The translations under genes and the position numbers were made by a program. Under the pieces are notes generated by a model. It saw nothing but the letters and a program-made list of their open reading frames with translations, searched no databases and was not told the origin of the DNA. Positions 7,092 through 13,974 of a stretch of 35,784 bases of DNA are shown piece by piece; within the stretch, counting starts at the first letter, position 1; each line of letters opens with the position of its first letter. Source of the DNA: a virus; IMG/VR virus record IMGVR_UViG_3300035698_014836, positions 1 through 35,784 of that record, one strand, 5' to 3'.

Positions 7092-7573
7092 GTAATCCCG
7101 ACCTAAACCTGTCCGTCCCGTCGCTCATGGCGGCGTGTAAGGGCAACGTATCAATGCTGCCCAGCTTCATGGTGCACGACAATGACGTGTGGCCAAGGTC
7201 CGCAGTGATCCGCACGGACAGCAAAGGCAGGATCCACATGCGCCGGGCCGCGTTTGAAGCCGTCGTTATGGGGCAACTGCCTCTGCGCGCCGGTCTTTGG
7301 CAGCGTGTCGATGTGCAAGAGTTCTTTATCGCCCTTGAGGCGCATCACCTGGGCGGCGGTTCTGACCAGGTGGGAGGTGATCGCATGGGAGCTGCGCGTG
7401 GCGTGGCAATGGCAGACAAGGCCGGAAGGCTGGCAGGGGATCAGGGATATGGCGAGGCTTTACGAGGGGATCACCGGAAACAGGACCTTGCACGAGATGT
7501 GCGAGAAGCTAAGGAAGCCGGAACGAGCGGAAGCGTTGGCTCAAATGTCTTCACTGGAGTTCGTAGCGAATAA
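7088..7573 (+). CDS. Hypothetical protein, probably frame-shifted after about residue 88
   Basis: A TTG at 7088 overlaps the HNH stop (TTGA) and has GGAGG at good spacing. Residues 1-88 (from MSNPDLNLSVPSLMAACKG to VDVQEFFIALEAHH) read like a normal protein. After about position 7345 the frame becomes rich in codons ending in A and in low-quality Gly/Ala/Arg/Asp sequence. At the same time the +1 frame becomes coding-like. The true product therefore probably either continues in the other frame (see 7377-7904) or overlaps it. No family recognised for the N-terminal part. Confidence 0.45.
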   Translation: MSNPDLNLSVPSLMAACKGNVSMLPSFMVHDNDVWPRSAVIRTDSKGRIHMRRAAFEAVVMGQLPLRAGLWQRVDVQEFFIALEAHHLGGGSDQVGGDRMGAARGVAMADKAGRLAGDQGYGEALRGDHRKQDLARDVREAKEAGTSGSVGSNVFTGVRSE

Positions 7574-7904
7574 CGCCAGATGGTCTTGGACCTTAGAGGA
7601 TGATGACGGCGAGTTCCTATGCAGCATGGCTATCCTGCCCGACATTGGGCGGCGCGGCTGGTTCGTCTCATACCCTGGCGCAGCGGTGCGCTCGGCAGCT
7701 CAGATCCGGTGCATGTTTCGGGTCTACAAGATCATGCGAGACGACGCCCAGATCTATGACGAGCTCCGCGCCTGGGTCGCGCACGACGACGCGCGAGCAA
7801 TAAGGTTTGCCGAATGGTTCGGTTTCCGGTTAGATTGCGGCCCAGCGGCCGGGTTTTCACCCACAGGCCGTGACATGAGTTTATTCCTCTGGAGGTTGTC
7901 ATGA
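7377..7904 (+). CDS. GNAT-like protein (T7 gp13-like position), start uncertain
   Basis: Residues after the ATG at 7545 (MSSLEFVANNARWSW) follow the layout of small GNAT-like proteins found just before the portal gene in T7-like phages: strand pairs around FLCSMAILPDIG, a helix, then ARAIRFAEWFGFRLD and the closing PTGRDMSLFLWRL. Upstream, the same frame is convincingly coding back to about 7350 (VIAWELRVAWQWQTRPEGWQ), so I place the start at the GTG at 7377 with AGG six bases before. A +1 fusion with the 7088 frame is equally possible. In T7 the equivalent protein aids virion assembly; acetyltransferase activity is not shown. Confidence 0.6.
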   Translation: MIAWELRVAWQWQTRPEGWQGIRDMARLYEGITGNRTLHEMCEKLRKPERAEALAQMSSLEFVANNARWSWTLEDDDGEFLCSMAILPDIGRRGWFVSYPGAAVRSAAQIRCMFRVYKIMRDDAQIYDELRAWVAHDDARAIRFAEWFGFRLDCGPAAGFSPTGRDMSLFLWRLS

Positions 7905-8110
7905 GCGGAATGTTTGGCGGTAAGAGCGGTGCGCAAGATGAGGCTAAGCGGCAGGGGGCGGCAGCGCGTCGGCAAACCCAGACCGGAAACGAGGAAGCCA
8001 ACCGGGCACAGCAACGCGGCGAGCGCGGCGGATCTGGCGGCGGCACGCGCGGCCGGGATATGCTGATGGGCAACCTGTCCAAGCGCCTCAAAGGCACATT
8101 GGGAGGCTAA
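7901..8110 (+). CDS. Small basic Gly/Arg/Gln-rich protein before portal
   Basis: 69 residues beginning MSGMFGGKSGAQDEAKRQG and continuing as a low-complexity, basic and polar chain to GRDMLMGNLSKRLKG. ATGA overlap with the gene before; its last codons contain the GGGAGG used by the portal gene. Short proteins of this style commonly precede portal genes in podoviruses. A role in head assembly is inferred from position. It is probably disordered. Confidence 0.55.
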   Translation: MSGMFGGKSGAQDEAKRQGAAARRQTQTGNEEANRAQQRGERGGSGGGTRGRDMLMGNLSKRLKGTLGG

Positions 8111-8113
8111 TCT

Positions 8114-9736
8114 ATGGCACAGTGGACGGTAGAGCACGCCTGGAAGGCGATCAATAGGGCCAAGACCGACAAGACCAGCTCAGATACGCTTTACCGCGAA
8201 GCTATGGAGCTGGTGTTTCCAGATCGAGAGAATTTCAACAAGTCTGCCGAGGGGCAGCAAAAGGCGGCTTACAATTGGGACAGCACGCCCCAGGTTTCCG
8301 TCATTCGCGCGGCTAACCGGCTCTCTGCCGACTTCACGCCACAGTTCCAGGATTGGTTCGAGGTAGGCTTGGGCCCGGCAGCTGAGCAAATGCCTGACCA
8401 GGCCTTCAAGGAAGCGGTAGGTAAATCGAAAGAAGAAGCCAAGGCAGAGCTTGAGGGCATTACCAACATTTGCCAGGCGGTGTTTAACGGTCCAGGCTGG
8501 CCCACAGCGTCAAACGAGACCTACATAGATTGGCACTTTGGCCAGGGCGGTATGAAGATCATGCCGAATGAGGATCACATGGGCGAGCCGGTGATCTTTC
8601 AATCCATGCCGCTATCGCACTTCTACGCCTACGAGGGGCCAAACGGCCGTCTTGATCGGTGGTTCTTTTGGCATGAGGTCCGCGCGGATGTAATCATGGC
8701 TGAGTGGCCTGATGCGAAGCTGCCCAAGCACATCGAGGAGGAGGCCGCAAAGCCTGCCCCTGCGAATATCAAGCTCGCCTCGTGCGTTTACCGAGACTAC
8801 GACGAAAAGGACAAGCCTTTCCGTTACGAGGTGTTTTGGCGGAAGGGTGCAGAAAAAGCGCGGATCGTTGAACGTCAAAGCCGCACTGGGGCCTTTGTTA
8901 CCCCGCGTTATGCAAAGCTGCCCGGCGAGAACCGTGGGCGCGGCCCGGTGACTTTCGCCCTGCCTGATATCCGCACGGCAAACAAGATTGTCGAGCTCAC
9001 GCTGCGCTCTGTCGCCATCGCTGTGGCTGGTGTCTACACGGCTGTTGATACAGGAGTGGTTGGTCCAATCTCGATCAAGCCTTACTCGATCATTCAGGTA
9101 CGCAAGAACGGCGGGCCGGATGGTCCAAGCCTCCAGCGTCTTGATAATCCGCAACGCATCGACTTCGGCCAGATCGTGCTTGAGAGCCTCCACGAGAACA
9201 TCAAGAAGATCATCGGTGACAGTAGCCTACCGCCCGAGGCTGGCGCTATCCGCACCGCAACCGAGTTCATTCAGCGCGCGCGCGAGCTCGTGGCGGATCA
9301 AGCCGGTGGCCTCGGCCGCTTGTATGCTGAGCTTATCATCCCGGCCGTTCAGCGCGTCGTTGATATCCTGGAAAGCAAGCAGATCTTGCCAACGGACGGC
9401 TTGAAGATCGACCAGTTTTTGATCGAGGTCCGCATGACCAGCCCGCTTGCGCGTGGTGAGGCGATGGGCGAGGTCGAAAACATTGTGCGCTTTATGGAGA
9501 TGCTTAAGGCGCTGGGTGGTGACGAGCTCATGGCGTTTGAGGTTAACCTTGAAACGACCACGCCGTACCTGGCGGATCTGATGAACGTGCCCCAAAAACT
9601 GCGCACTAATGAGGCTGAAAAGGCCGCAATCAAGAAGGCGGCGGCTCAGCAAGGCGCAGCGGCGCAGGGCGCAGATCCCAACGTCGCGGCGGAAGCGATG
9701 GATGCACAAGAGGAGCAAATGCAAGGTGGCCAGTAA
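8114..9736 (+). CDS. Portal (head-to-tail connector) protein
   Basis: 540 residues, the normal size for T7 gp8-like connectors, with GGGAGG before the ATG. Characteristic features are the N-terminal helix repeat (WKAINRAKTDKTSSDTLYREAMELVFPDREN), a segment VSVIRAANRLSADFTPQFQDWFEV, a wing domain, the stem-like SVAIAVAGVYTAVDTG region, and the crown with ATEFIQRARELVADQAGGLGRLYAELI. The Ala/Gln-rich C-terminal tail lies inside the capsid. Twelve copies should form the DNA channel at one capsid vertex and dock the terminase. The stop overlaps the next gene by 11 bases. Confidence 0.92.
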   Translation: MAQWTVEHAWKAINRAKTDKTSSDTLYREAMELVFPDRENFNKSAEGQQKAAYNWDSTPQVSVIRAANRLSADFTPQFQDWFEVGLGPAAEQMPDQAFKEAVGKSKEEAKAELEGITNICQAVFNGPGWPTASNETYIDWHFGQGGMKIMPNEDHMGEPVIFQSMPLSHFYAYEGPNGRLDRWFFWHEVRADVIMAEWPDAKLPKHIEEEAAKPAPANIKLASCVYRDYDEKDKPFRYEVFWRKGAEKARIVERQSRTGAFVTPRYAKLPGENRGRGPVTFALPDIRTANKIVELTLRSVAIAVAGVYTAVDTGVVGPISIKPYSIIQVRKNGGPDGPSLQRLDNPQRIDFGQIVLESLHENIKKIIGDSSLPPEAGAIRTATEFIQRARELVADQAGGLGRLYAELIIPAVQRVVDILESKQILPTDGLKIDQFLIEVRMTSPLARGEAMGEVENIVRFMEMLKALGGDELMAFEVNLETTTPYLADLMNVPQKLRTNEAEKAAIKKAAAQQGAAAQGADPNVAAEAMDAQEEQMQGGQ

Positions 9737-10034
9737 AACCCAGGGGATTGACGCCCTATTCGAGAACGCAGACAGCCCGGCCTGGGTGGACCTGATGGAA
9801 CGGGCTCAGGAGCAGGCCCCAATTCCCCAGGGCGTTGACCCTGGGCTCTACGCTGTTGTCTTCAACACGCCAGCTGGGCGCGAGCTCTTGGCCGAGATGT
9901 ATAACCAATACGTCAACGTCACGCGCTGCGTTCCAGGTCAGGGCACAGAGGCGGCGTTCTACCGCGAGGGCATGGCGCAAGTCGTGTTCAACATAGTCCA
10001 CAACATCAACCGAGCTGAACAAGGAGAAGACTGA
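9726..10034 (+). CDS. Bbp19-like small phage protein, 102 aa
   Basis: The start is taken as GTG at 9726 with AGGAG 11 bases upstream, inside the portal gene end; upstream codons in this frame are low quality. The core PGLYAVVFNTPAGRELLAEM, followed after a loop by EAAFYREGMAQVVFNIVHNI, matches the pattern of the small Bbp19 family (F-x-TPxGR-x-VL followed by a FxxGxR/xxV helix), which sits between portal and scaffold genes in many podoviruses. Its exact role is unknown; it is presumed to take part in head assembly. Confidence 0.7.
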   Translation: MASKTQGIDALFENADSPAWVDLMERAQEQAPIPQGVDPGLYAVVFNTPAGRELLAEMYNQYVNVTRCVPGQGTEAAFYREGMAQVVFNIVHNINRAEQGED

Positions 10035-10453
10035 TGCCCAAGAAAGATGATCTGATTGACGCGGCAAATGCCCGAGGGCTCGTGCTCGACGGTAACGAAA
10101 CCATCGCCATGCTTGAGGGCATGATTGATCGCCATGACGAACACCAGGGCGATGGTGAAGGCGATGGTGAAGGCGAATACCAGGGCGATGGTGAGGGCAC
10201 CAGCCGGGACTTCGAGGAGCGACAGCCACCAAATGTGGTTCGCGCGAAGGTCACACGCGGATCACGTCGCCGGATTGAGCGCGCTATGGCTCGCCTCAGC
10301 CTGGATCTGGATGAAGCGATCAAGGAATTTGACGCCCAGGTGTTTGAGGCCGACGCGGAAGGCAATCGCACGGGCGATTGGTCGGTGGTCAAGGGCCTTA
10401 AAGGTGTCAAGAAAGGCGTGAACGACGCGGTGAACGACCTCCTCGCAATTTAA
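10034..10453 (+). CDS. Acidic repeat protein near scaffold, 139 aa
   Basis: Starts at the ATG overlapping the previous stop (TGATG), with AAGGAGAAG before it. The N-terminus (DDLIDAANARGLVLDG, then ETIAMLEGMIDRHDE) resembles a small HeH/SAP-like helix-turn-helix module. It is followed by a disordered acidic Gly-Asp-Glu repeat (residues about 39-54) and a basic helical half with RGSRRRIERAMARLSLDLDEA. Position between portal and scaffold suggests an assembly factor. No firm family. Confidence 0.6.
   Translation: MPKKDDLIDAANARGLVLDGNETIAMLEGMIDRHDEHQGDGEGDGEGEYQGDGEGTSRDFEERQPPNVVRAKVTRGSRRRIERAMARLSLDLDEAIKEFDAQVFEADAEGNRTGDWSVVKGLKGVKKGVNDAVNDLLAI
10145..10198 (+). repeat. Short GC-rich direct repeats encoding Gly-Asp-Gly-Glu
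   Basis: Units of the type GGCGATGGTGAA are repeated three times, twice introduced by CAG, giving an alternating Gly-Asp-Gly-Glu linker. Small wobble differences show it is somewhat older than the clamp duplication. Likely a slippage-prone, disordered linker. Confidence 0.75.
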
Positions 10454-10497
10454 TACACGACCACGACCACACCCCAAAAAACTAGGAGATATCTTGA

Positions 10498-11493
10498 ATG
10501 TGGAAATTTTGGCAACATCATGCCCCCGTATGGAAGCCCGAAGGTGAGGGCGCAGGCGCAGGCGGTGGCGCTGGTGAAGGTGGCCAGGGCGAAGGCGGCG
10601 AAGCTGGAGCTGGCGAAGGTGGAGAGGGCCAAGGCGGTTCCTCAATACTGGACTTTGCACAGAAGCCCGCTGCCCCTGGCGATAAGACGCCAGAGGGAGA
10701 GGGTGGAGAGTGGAAGCTGCCCGAGGGTGTTGAGCTGCCAGATCACCTCATGGGCACGACGGCTGATGAAACTCTGGCTAAGCTAAGCAAGGCTTACCTG
10801 GGGTCGCGCAAAGAGCTGTCCCAGAAAGGCAGGGCTGAGGGCAAGCTGGAAGGCTCGGTTCCCGATAGCCCAGACGGTTACAAGTTCGAGGCCGAGGGCG
10901 ATGACGACAAGGTAGCTCAGGAGCTCAACAGTGAGGCCTCAAAGCCCTATGTCGATGCCTTCCGCAAAGCTGCGCACGAGCTTGGGATGCCAGACCAGGT
11001 GTTTTCACAGCTCATGCGCCAGGGTCTTGCTGGCATTGCTGAGGGGGGGATGCCTATTGGTGCCTCTACAGAGGAAGCGCAGCAAATTAGCGGAGACGCT
11101 GAGATGAAGGCGCTTAGCGATAATGTGGGAAAGGCTGAGGCCAGAACCATCATCAACACAATCGGCGTTTACGCTGACAAGCTGCAAGCTCGCGGCGTCT
11201 TGAAAGATGATGCCGATATCGCGGAGTTTTCGCAAATGGTCGGCACCGCTCGTGCGGCTGAGATCTTCCATACCATTTTGACCGGCGAGCTTGGTGAAAA
11301 GCCAATCCCGCCGAGTGAAGGAATGGACGCGACTGTCTCATCTACTCAGGCTTACGCCAACCACGCGGCCGCAAGTAAAATGCCACCAGGCGCAGAGCGT
11401 GACGAGGCCATGAAGGAGGCTCAGGCAGGCTTCGGCAAGGCGTTCGGCACGAACCCCACGGCTACTGGATCTGTGCGCTCGAACGTGCTATAG
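10498..11493 (+). CDS. Putative capsid scaffolding protein
   Basis: 331 residues directly upstream of the capsid gene, as in T7-like phages (gp9 before gp10). AGGAG lies about 9 bases before the ATG. The first 70 residues are a Gly/Ala/Glu/Gln low-complexity tract. The rest is acidic and helical: TADETLAKLSKAYLGSRKE, DSPDGYKFEAEGDDDKVAQ, PYVDAFRKAAHELGMPDQVF, and a C-terminal helix-rich part with AASKMPPGAERDEAMKEAQ. High charge, helicity and disorder are typical of internal scaffolds that guide coat assembly and then leave the prohead. Homology by sequence alone is weak; position carries the call. Confidence 0.8.
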   Translation: MWKFWQHHAPVWKPEGEGAGAGGGAGEGGQGEGGEAGAGEGGEGQGGSSILDFAQKPAAPGDKTPEGEGGEWKLPEGVELPDHLMGTTADETLAKLSKAYLGSRKELSQKGRAEGKLEGSVPDSPDGYKFEAEGDDDKVAQELNSEASKPYVDAFRKAAHELGMPDQVFSQLMRQGLAGIAEGGMPIGASTEEAQQISGDAEMKALSDNVGKAEARTIINTIGVYADKLQARGVLKDDADIAEFSQMVGTARAAEIFHTILTGELGEKPIPPSEGMDATVSSTQAYANHAAASKMPPGAERDEAMKEAQAGFGKAFGTNPTATGSVRSNVL

Positions 11494-11536
11494 ATCTGGC
11501 CTGCTCTATCCCAGGCCAGTAAGCTACTAAAACAAC

Positions 11537-11580
11537 ACCCGCCCCGCCTCTCAACGATGCGCCTCTGGGCGGGTTTTTTT
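11537..11580 (+). terminator. Rho-independent terminator after scaffold gene
   Basis: ACCCGCCC (11537-11544) pairs with GGGCGGGT (11567-11574) around a 22-base loop that may fold further, and is followed by a run of seven Ts (11574-11580). It separates the portal/scaffold transcript from the capsid gene. Confidence 0.8.
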
Positions 11581-11588
11581 GTGCCCGC

Positions 11589-11617
11589 TTGCCAGGTGCT
11601 CTATCTTCCGTCATATT
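11589..11617 (+). promoter_or_regulatory. Possible capsid promoter
   Basis: TTGCCA at 11589-11594 and CATATT at 11612-11617 are separated by 17 bases, immediately after the terminator and 107 bases before the capsid ATG. The hexamers match the sigma70 consensus moderately. The 231-base gap 11494-11724 contains only this and the terminator as far as I can see. Confidence 0.3.
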
Positions 11618-11724
11618 GCCGCCCAAGATGCAGACCCGCGAGACACGGCACCCGGCTTCATGCAAGGCCCGTCACCCTCAAGGCCCTCGATCTGAACGAT
11701 TGAAACCTTGAAGGAGCATCGGCC

Positions 11725-12717
11725 ATGAAACGCCTTATGATCGCATCTACACTTTCCGCCTGCCTCGCTGGGTCTGCCGCCTACGCATCGGCGGCAATCT
11801 CCCATCTTGAAACACGGTTTTCGTTACCGTTTGACTTCCAAGTCTCGCATTTCCTGGCGTCTGAGGCCGGGTCGATCTCGCTGTCTGTCGCGGCAATCGC
11901 CAGCTTTGACGCTGACGTGAAGCACGCATATCAAGACATGGGCAAGCTGCGCGATACTGTCCGTATCAAGAGCGGCGTTGTCGGCTCGACACACCGTTTC
12001 CCGAAGCTCGGCAAAGGCCTGGCCACTCGTCGCGTAAAGCAAACCGACGTGGTGCCCATGAACCTGGTGCACACGAACACCACCGCCACGCTGGAGGATT
12101 GGAACGGGGCCGAATATACGGACGTATTCGACAACGACAAAACCAACGTCTCCGAGCGTGAGGAGCTGGCTGGTTCCATCGCCAAGGCTATCAGCCGTCG
12201 TGAGGATCAGCTTTTGATCGACGCGCTGGAGGCGACAAACTCCACTCTTGCTGTTGCCTCGTCTGTTGGTGGTGCCAATACTGACCTGAACGTGTCCAAG
12301 CTGCGCCGTGCATCGCGCCTCTTGGGAGATGGCGGTGTCGGTGAGGATGAAAGCATCACTTATGTGGGCTCCTACATCGGCCGCGAGGGTCTGCTGGGAG
12401 AAACCGAGGCCACGAGCGCGGACTTCAACTCGGTTCGCGCCCTGGTCAACGGGGATATCTCTTCCTTCCTCGGCATGGCTTTCAAGTGGATTGCCACGCG
12501 CGCAGAGGGTGGCTTGGACCTTACCGGCGGGGATCGCACCACTTTCGCTTATGCGCGCTCGGCCATTGGCCACGCCATCGGTATGGATCAGCGCATGGAG
12601 GTTAACTACATTCCGACCAAAACCTCTTGGCTGGCAAACATGCTGTTCTCGGCTGGCTCGATTGAGATTGACGCTGGCGGCGTTGTCGAAGTGACCTGCG
12701 ACGAAAACGGCGCATAA
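11725..12717 (+). CDS. Major capsid protein with atypical signal-like N-terminal extension
   Basis: From about residue 51 the protein is a clear T7-like/podoviral major capsid protein: SVAAIASFDADVKHAYQDMG, then RIKSGVVGSTHRFPKLGKG, then TDVVPMNLVHTNTTATLEDW, the SIAKAISRREDQLLIDAL helix and a closing strand region. The first 50 residues are unusual: MKRLMIASTLSACLAGSAAY plus ASA look like a Sec signal peptide with a cleavage site, then about 25 unrelated residues. AAGGAG eight bases before the ATG at 11725 is an excellent ribosome binding site. Codon 51 is ATC exactly where related capsid proteins would start with ATG, and GAGG lies nine bases before it. Hundreds of copies form the icosahedral shell. 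Confidence 0.88.
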   Translation: MKRLMIASTLSACLAGSAAYASAAISHLETRFSLPFDFQVSHFLASEAGSISLSVAAIASFDADVKHAYQDMGKLRDTVRIKSGVVGSTHRFPKLGKGLATRRVKQTDVVPMNLVHTNTTATLEDWNGAEYTDVFDNDKTNVSEREELAGSIAKAISRREDQLLIDALEATNSTLAVASSVGGANTDLNVSKLRRASRLLGDGGVGEDESITYVGSYIGREGLLGETEATSADFNSVRALVNGDISSFLGMAFKWIATRAEGGLDLTGGDRTTFAYARSAIGHAIGMDQRMEVNYIPTKTSWLANMLFSAGSIEIDAGGVVEVTCDENGA

Positions 12718-12724
12718 TTCACTG

Positions 12725-12752
12725 AGGGGGCGGGCCAGGCTTGCCCCTTTTT
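12725..12752 (+). terminator. Terminator after the capsid gene
   Basis: GGGGC (12727-12731) pairs with GCCCC (12743-12747), extendable by a wobble and an A-T pair, around an 11-base loop, then five Ts. Its place just after the coat gene recalls T7 Tphi, a leaky terminator that boosts capsid over tail transcripts. Confidence 0.65.
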
Positions 12753-12776
12753 GAAACTTAAACGGGAGAAAGTAAG

Positions 12777-13259
12777 ATGGCTTTCGATTATCAATTCCTC
12801 CAGAATTTCTCTGGTTCGGGCGCTGGCCTTAAGATGTTTGGCTATTTGAGTGCAACTGACGACGCGACCGCTATTGCCGCGTCTGGCTACTTCAACACTG
12901 CCGCTGATATCCTTAACGTGGGTGATCGCATTGTTTGCCAGGCCTCCGATGGCCAGCTTGACCGCACAGTCCTTACGATCACGGCGGGCGTTGTTGTTAC
13001 TCGCGGCCTTGGGCTTGAGGCGACTGATACCTGGAACGCGGGCTCTATTGCCGATGGCGACGAGGTAGCCGTGGATATCACTGTGACGGGTGCTGAGCTT
13101 GGCGATTTCGTCCTGGCTTCGGTGGCTGTTGATGTGGCTGACCTGGCGCTGAGCGCTGCGGTGACTGCCGCAGATACCGTCACGGCTGTTCTGTCAAACA
13201 ACACGGGTGGCGCAATTGACCTTGCCTCTACGGCATTGAAAGTTCGCGTTATCAAATAA
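12777..13259 (+). CDS. Putative head decoration protein
   Basis: 160 residues following the coat gene, with GGGAGAAAG before the ATG. Residues about 15-70 (FGYLSATDDATAIAASGYFN, then LNVGDRIVCQAS) form a beta-rich unit common beside podoviral coat genes. The second half (VTGAELGDFVLASVAVDVAD, then TVTAVLSNNTGGAIDLAS) is a second beta module seen in capsid-binding proteins. It is probably displayed on the capsid surface. Exact fold and site unverified. Confidence 0.7.
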   Translation: MAFDYQFLQNFSGSGAGLKMFGYLSATDDATAIAASGYFNTAADILNVGDRIVCQASDGQLDRTVLTITAGVVVTRGLGLEATDTWNAGSIADGDEVAVDITVTGAELGDFVLASVAVDVADLALSAAVTAADTVTAVLSNNTGGAIDLASTALKVRVIK

Positions 13260-13286
13260 TCCGCTGGGGTGTGGATGACGAAGGAC

Positions 13287-13319
13287 GGGCCGGGGTCGCA
13301 AGGCTTCGGCCCATTTTCT
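13287..13319 (+). terminator. Weak hairpin terminator or attenuator
   Basis: GGGCCG (13287-13292) pairs with CGGCCC (13307-13312) around a 14-base loop, followed by ATTTTCTT. The stem is short and the U-tract interrupted, so partial read-through into the tail tube gene is expected. Confidence 0.4.
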
Positions 13320-13332
13320 TAGGAGGCACTCG

Positions 13333-13974
13333 ATGACCACAGATAGCCGCGAAGACGTAGCCTCTCAGGCTCTCGCCCGCTTAGGCGAGCCCGCAATCTC
13401 CTCGTTTGAGGAGGACAGCGACACCGCCGAGAAGGTGAACCAGCTTTACGAGCCAACCATTTTGCAGCTTCTCAGCTCCCACGATTGGAGCTTTGCCACC
13501 AAGCGCAAGGCTCTTGAGGAAGACGCTGCGGGCGTGCCGGTGAATGAATGGGCGCGCGCGTTCTTGCTGCCTAACCTGCGCTCAGATCGGGTGGGCAAGC
13601 CCCTGAGTGTTTTCAACTCAACAGAGCGAGGCGCAAAGCCGGTCTTTGAATATGAGATCGAGGGGCGCTGGCTGTTTACGGACTATACGACGGTAGTTAT
13701 TGAATACATTTACCGCGTGCCGGAAAGCCAATGGCCGGGCTATTTCCACACGCTCGCCATCGAAGCTACGGCCGCAACCCTCGCGCTGCCTATTACTGAG
13801 AACGCGAGCAAGGAGCAGCTGCACCGCGCCGTCGCATACGGCAGCCCAAACGAGAAGGGCCGGGGCGGGCTGTTCGGAACAGCTACAAAGGCAGACGCAA
13901 CAGGCGAGCCTACCCGCTCGCTTCTTGACGATCACGATCCGATCTGGATCGCTCGCTTTGGAGGCTTCCGATAA
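13333..13974 (+). CDS. Tail tubular protein A-like (T7 gp11-type adaptor)
   Basis: 213 residues, with AGGAGG before the ATG. The opening (EDVASQALARLGEPAISSFE), then the helix YEPTILQLLSSHDWSFATKR, is the hallmark of the podoviral head-tail adaptor family. The middle WLFTDYTTVVIEYIYRVPES and the helix FHTLAIEATAATLALPITEN complete it. A dodecamer should sit below the portal and connect it to the nozzle. The stop overlaps the next ATG (TAATG), matching the universal gp11-gp12 pairing. Confidence 0.88.
   Translation: MTTDSREDVASQALARLGEPAISSFEEDSDTAEKVNQLYEPTILQLLSSHDWSFATKRKALEEDAAGVPVNEWARAFLLPNLRSDRVGKPLSVFNSTERGAKPVFEYEIEGRWLFTDYTTVVIEYIYRVPESQWPGYFHTLAIEATAATLALPITENASKEQLHRAVAYGSPNEKGRGGLFGTATKADATGEPTRSLLDDHDPIWIARFGGFR

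Noticed and set aside
10145-10198. CRISPR-like short repeats
   Set aside because: Unit too short, no spacers, in-frame with protein repeats; no array seen elsewhere.
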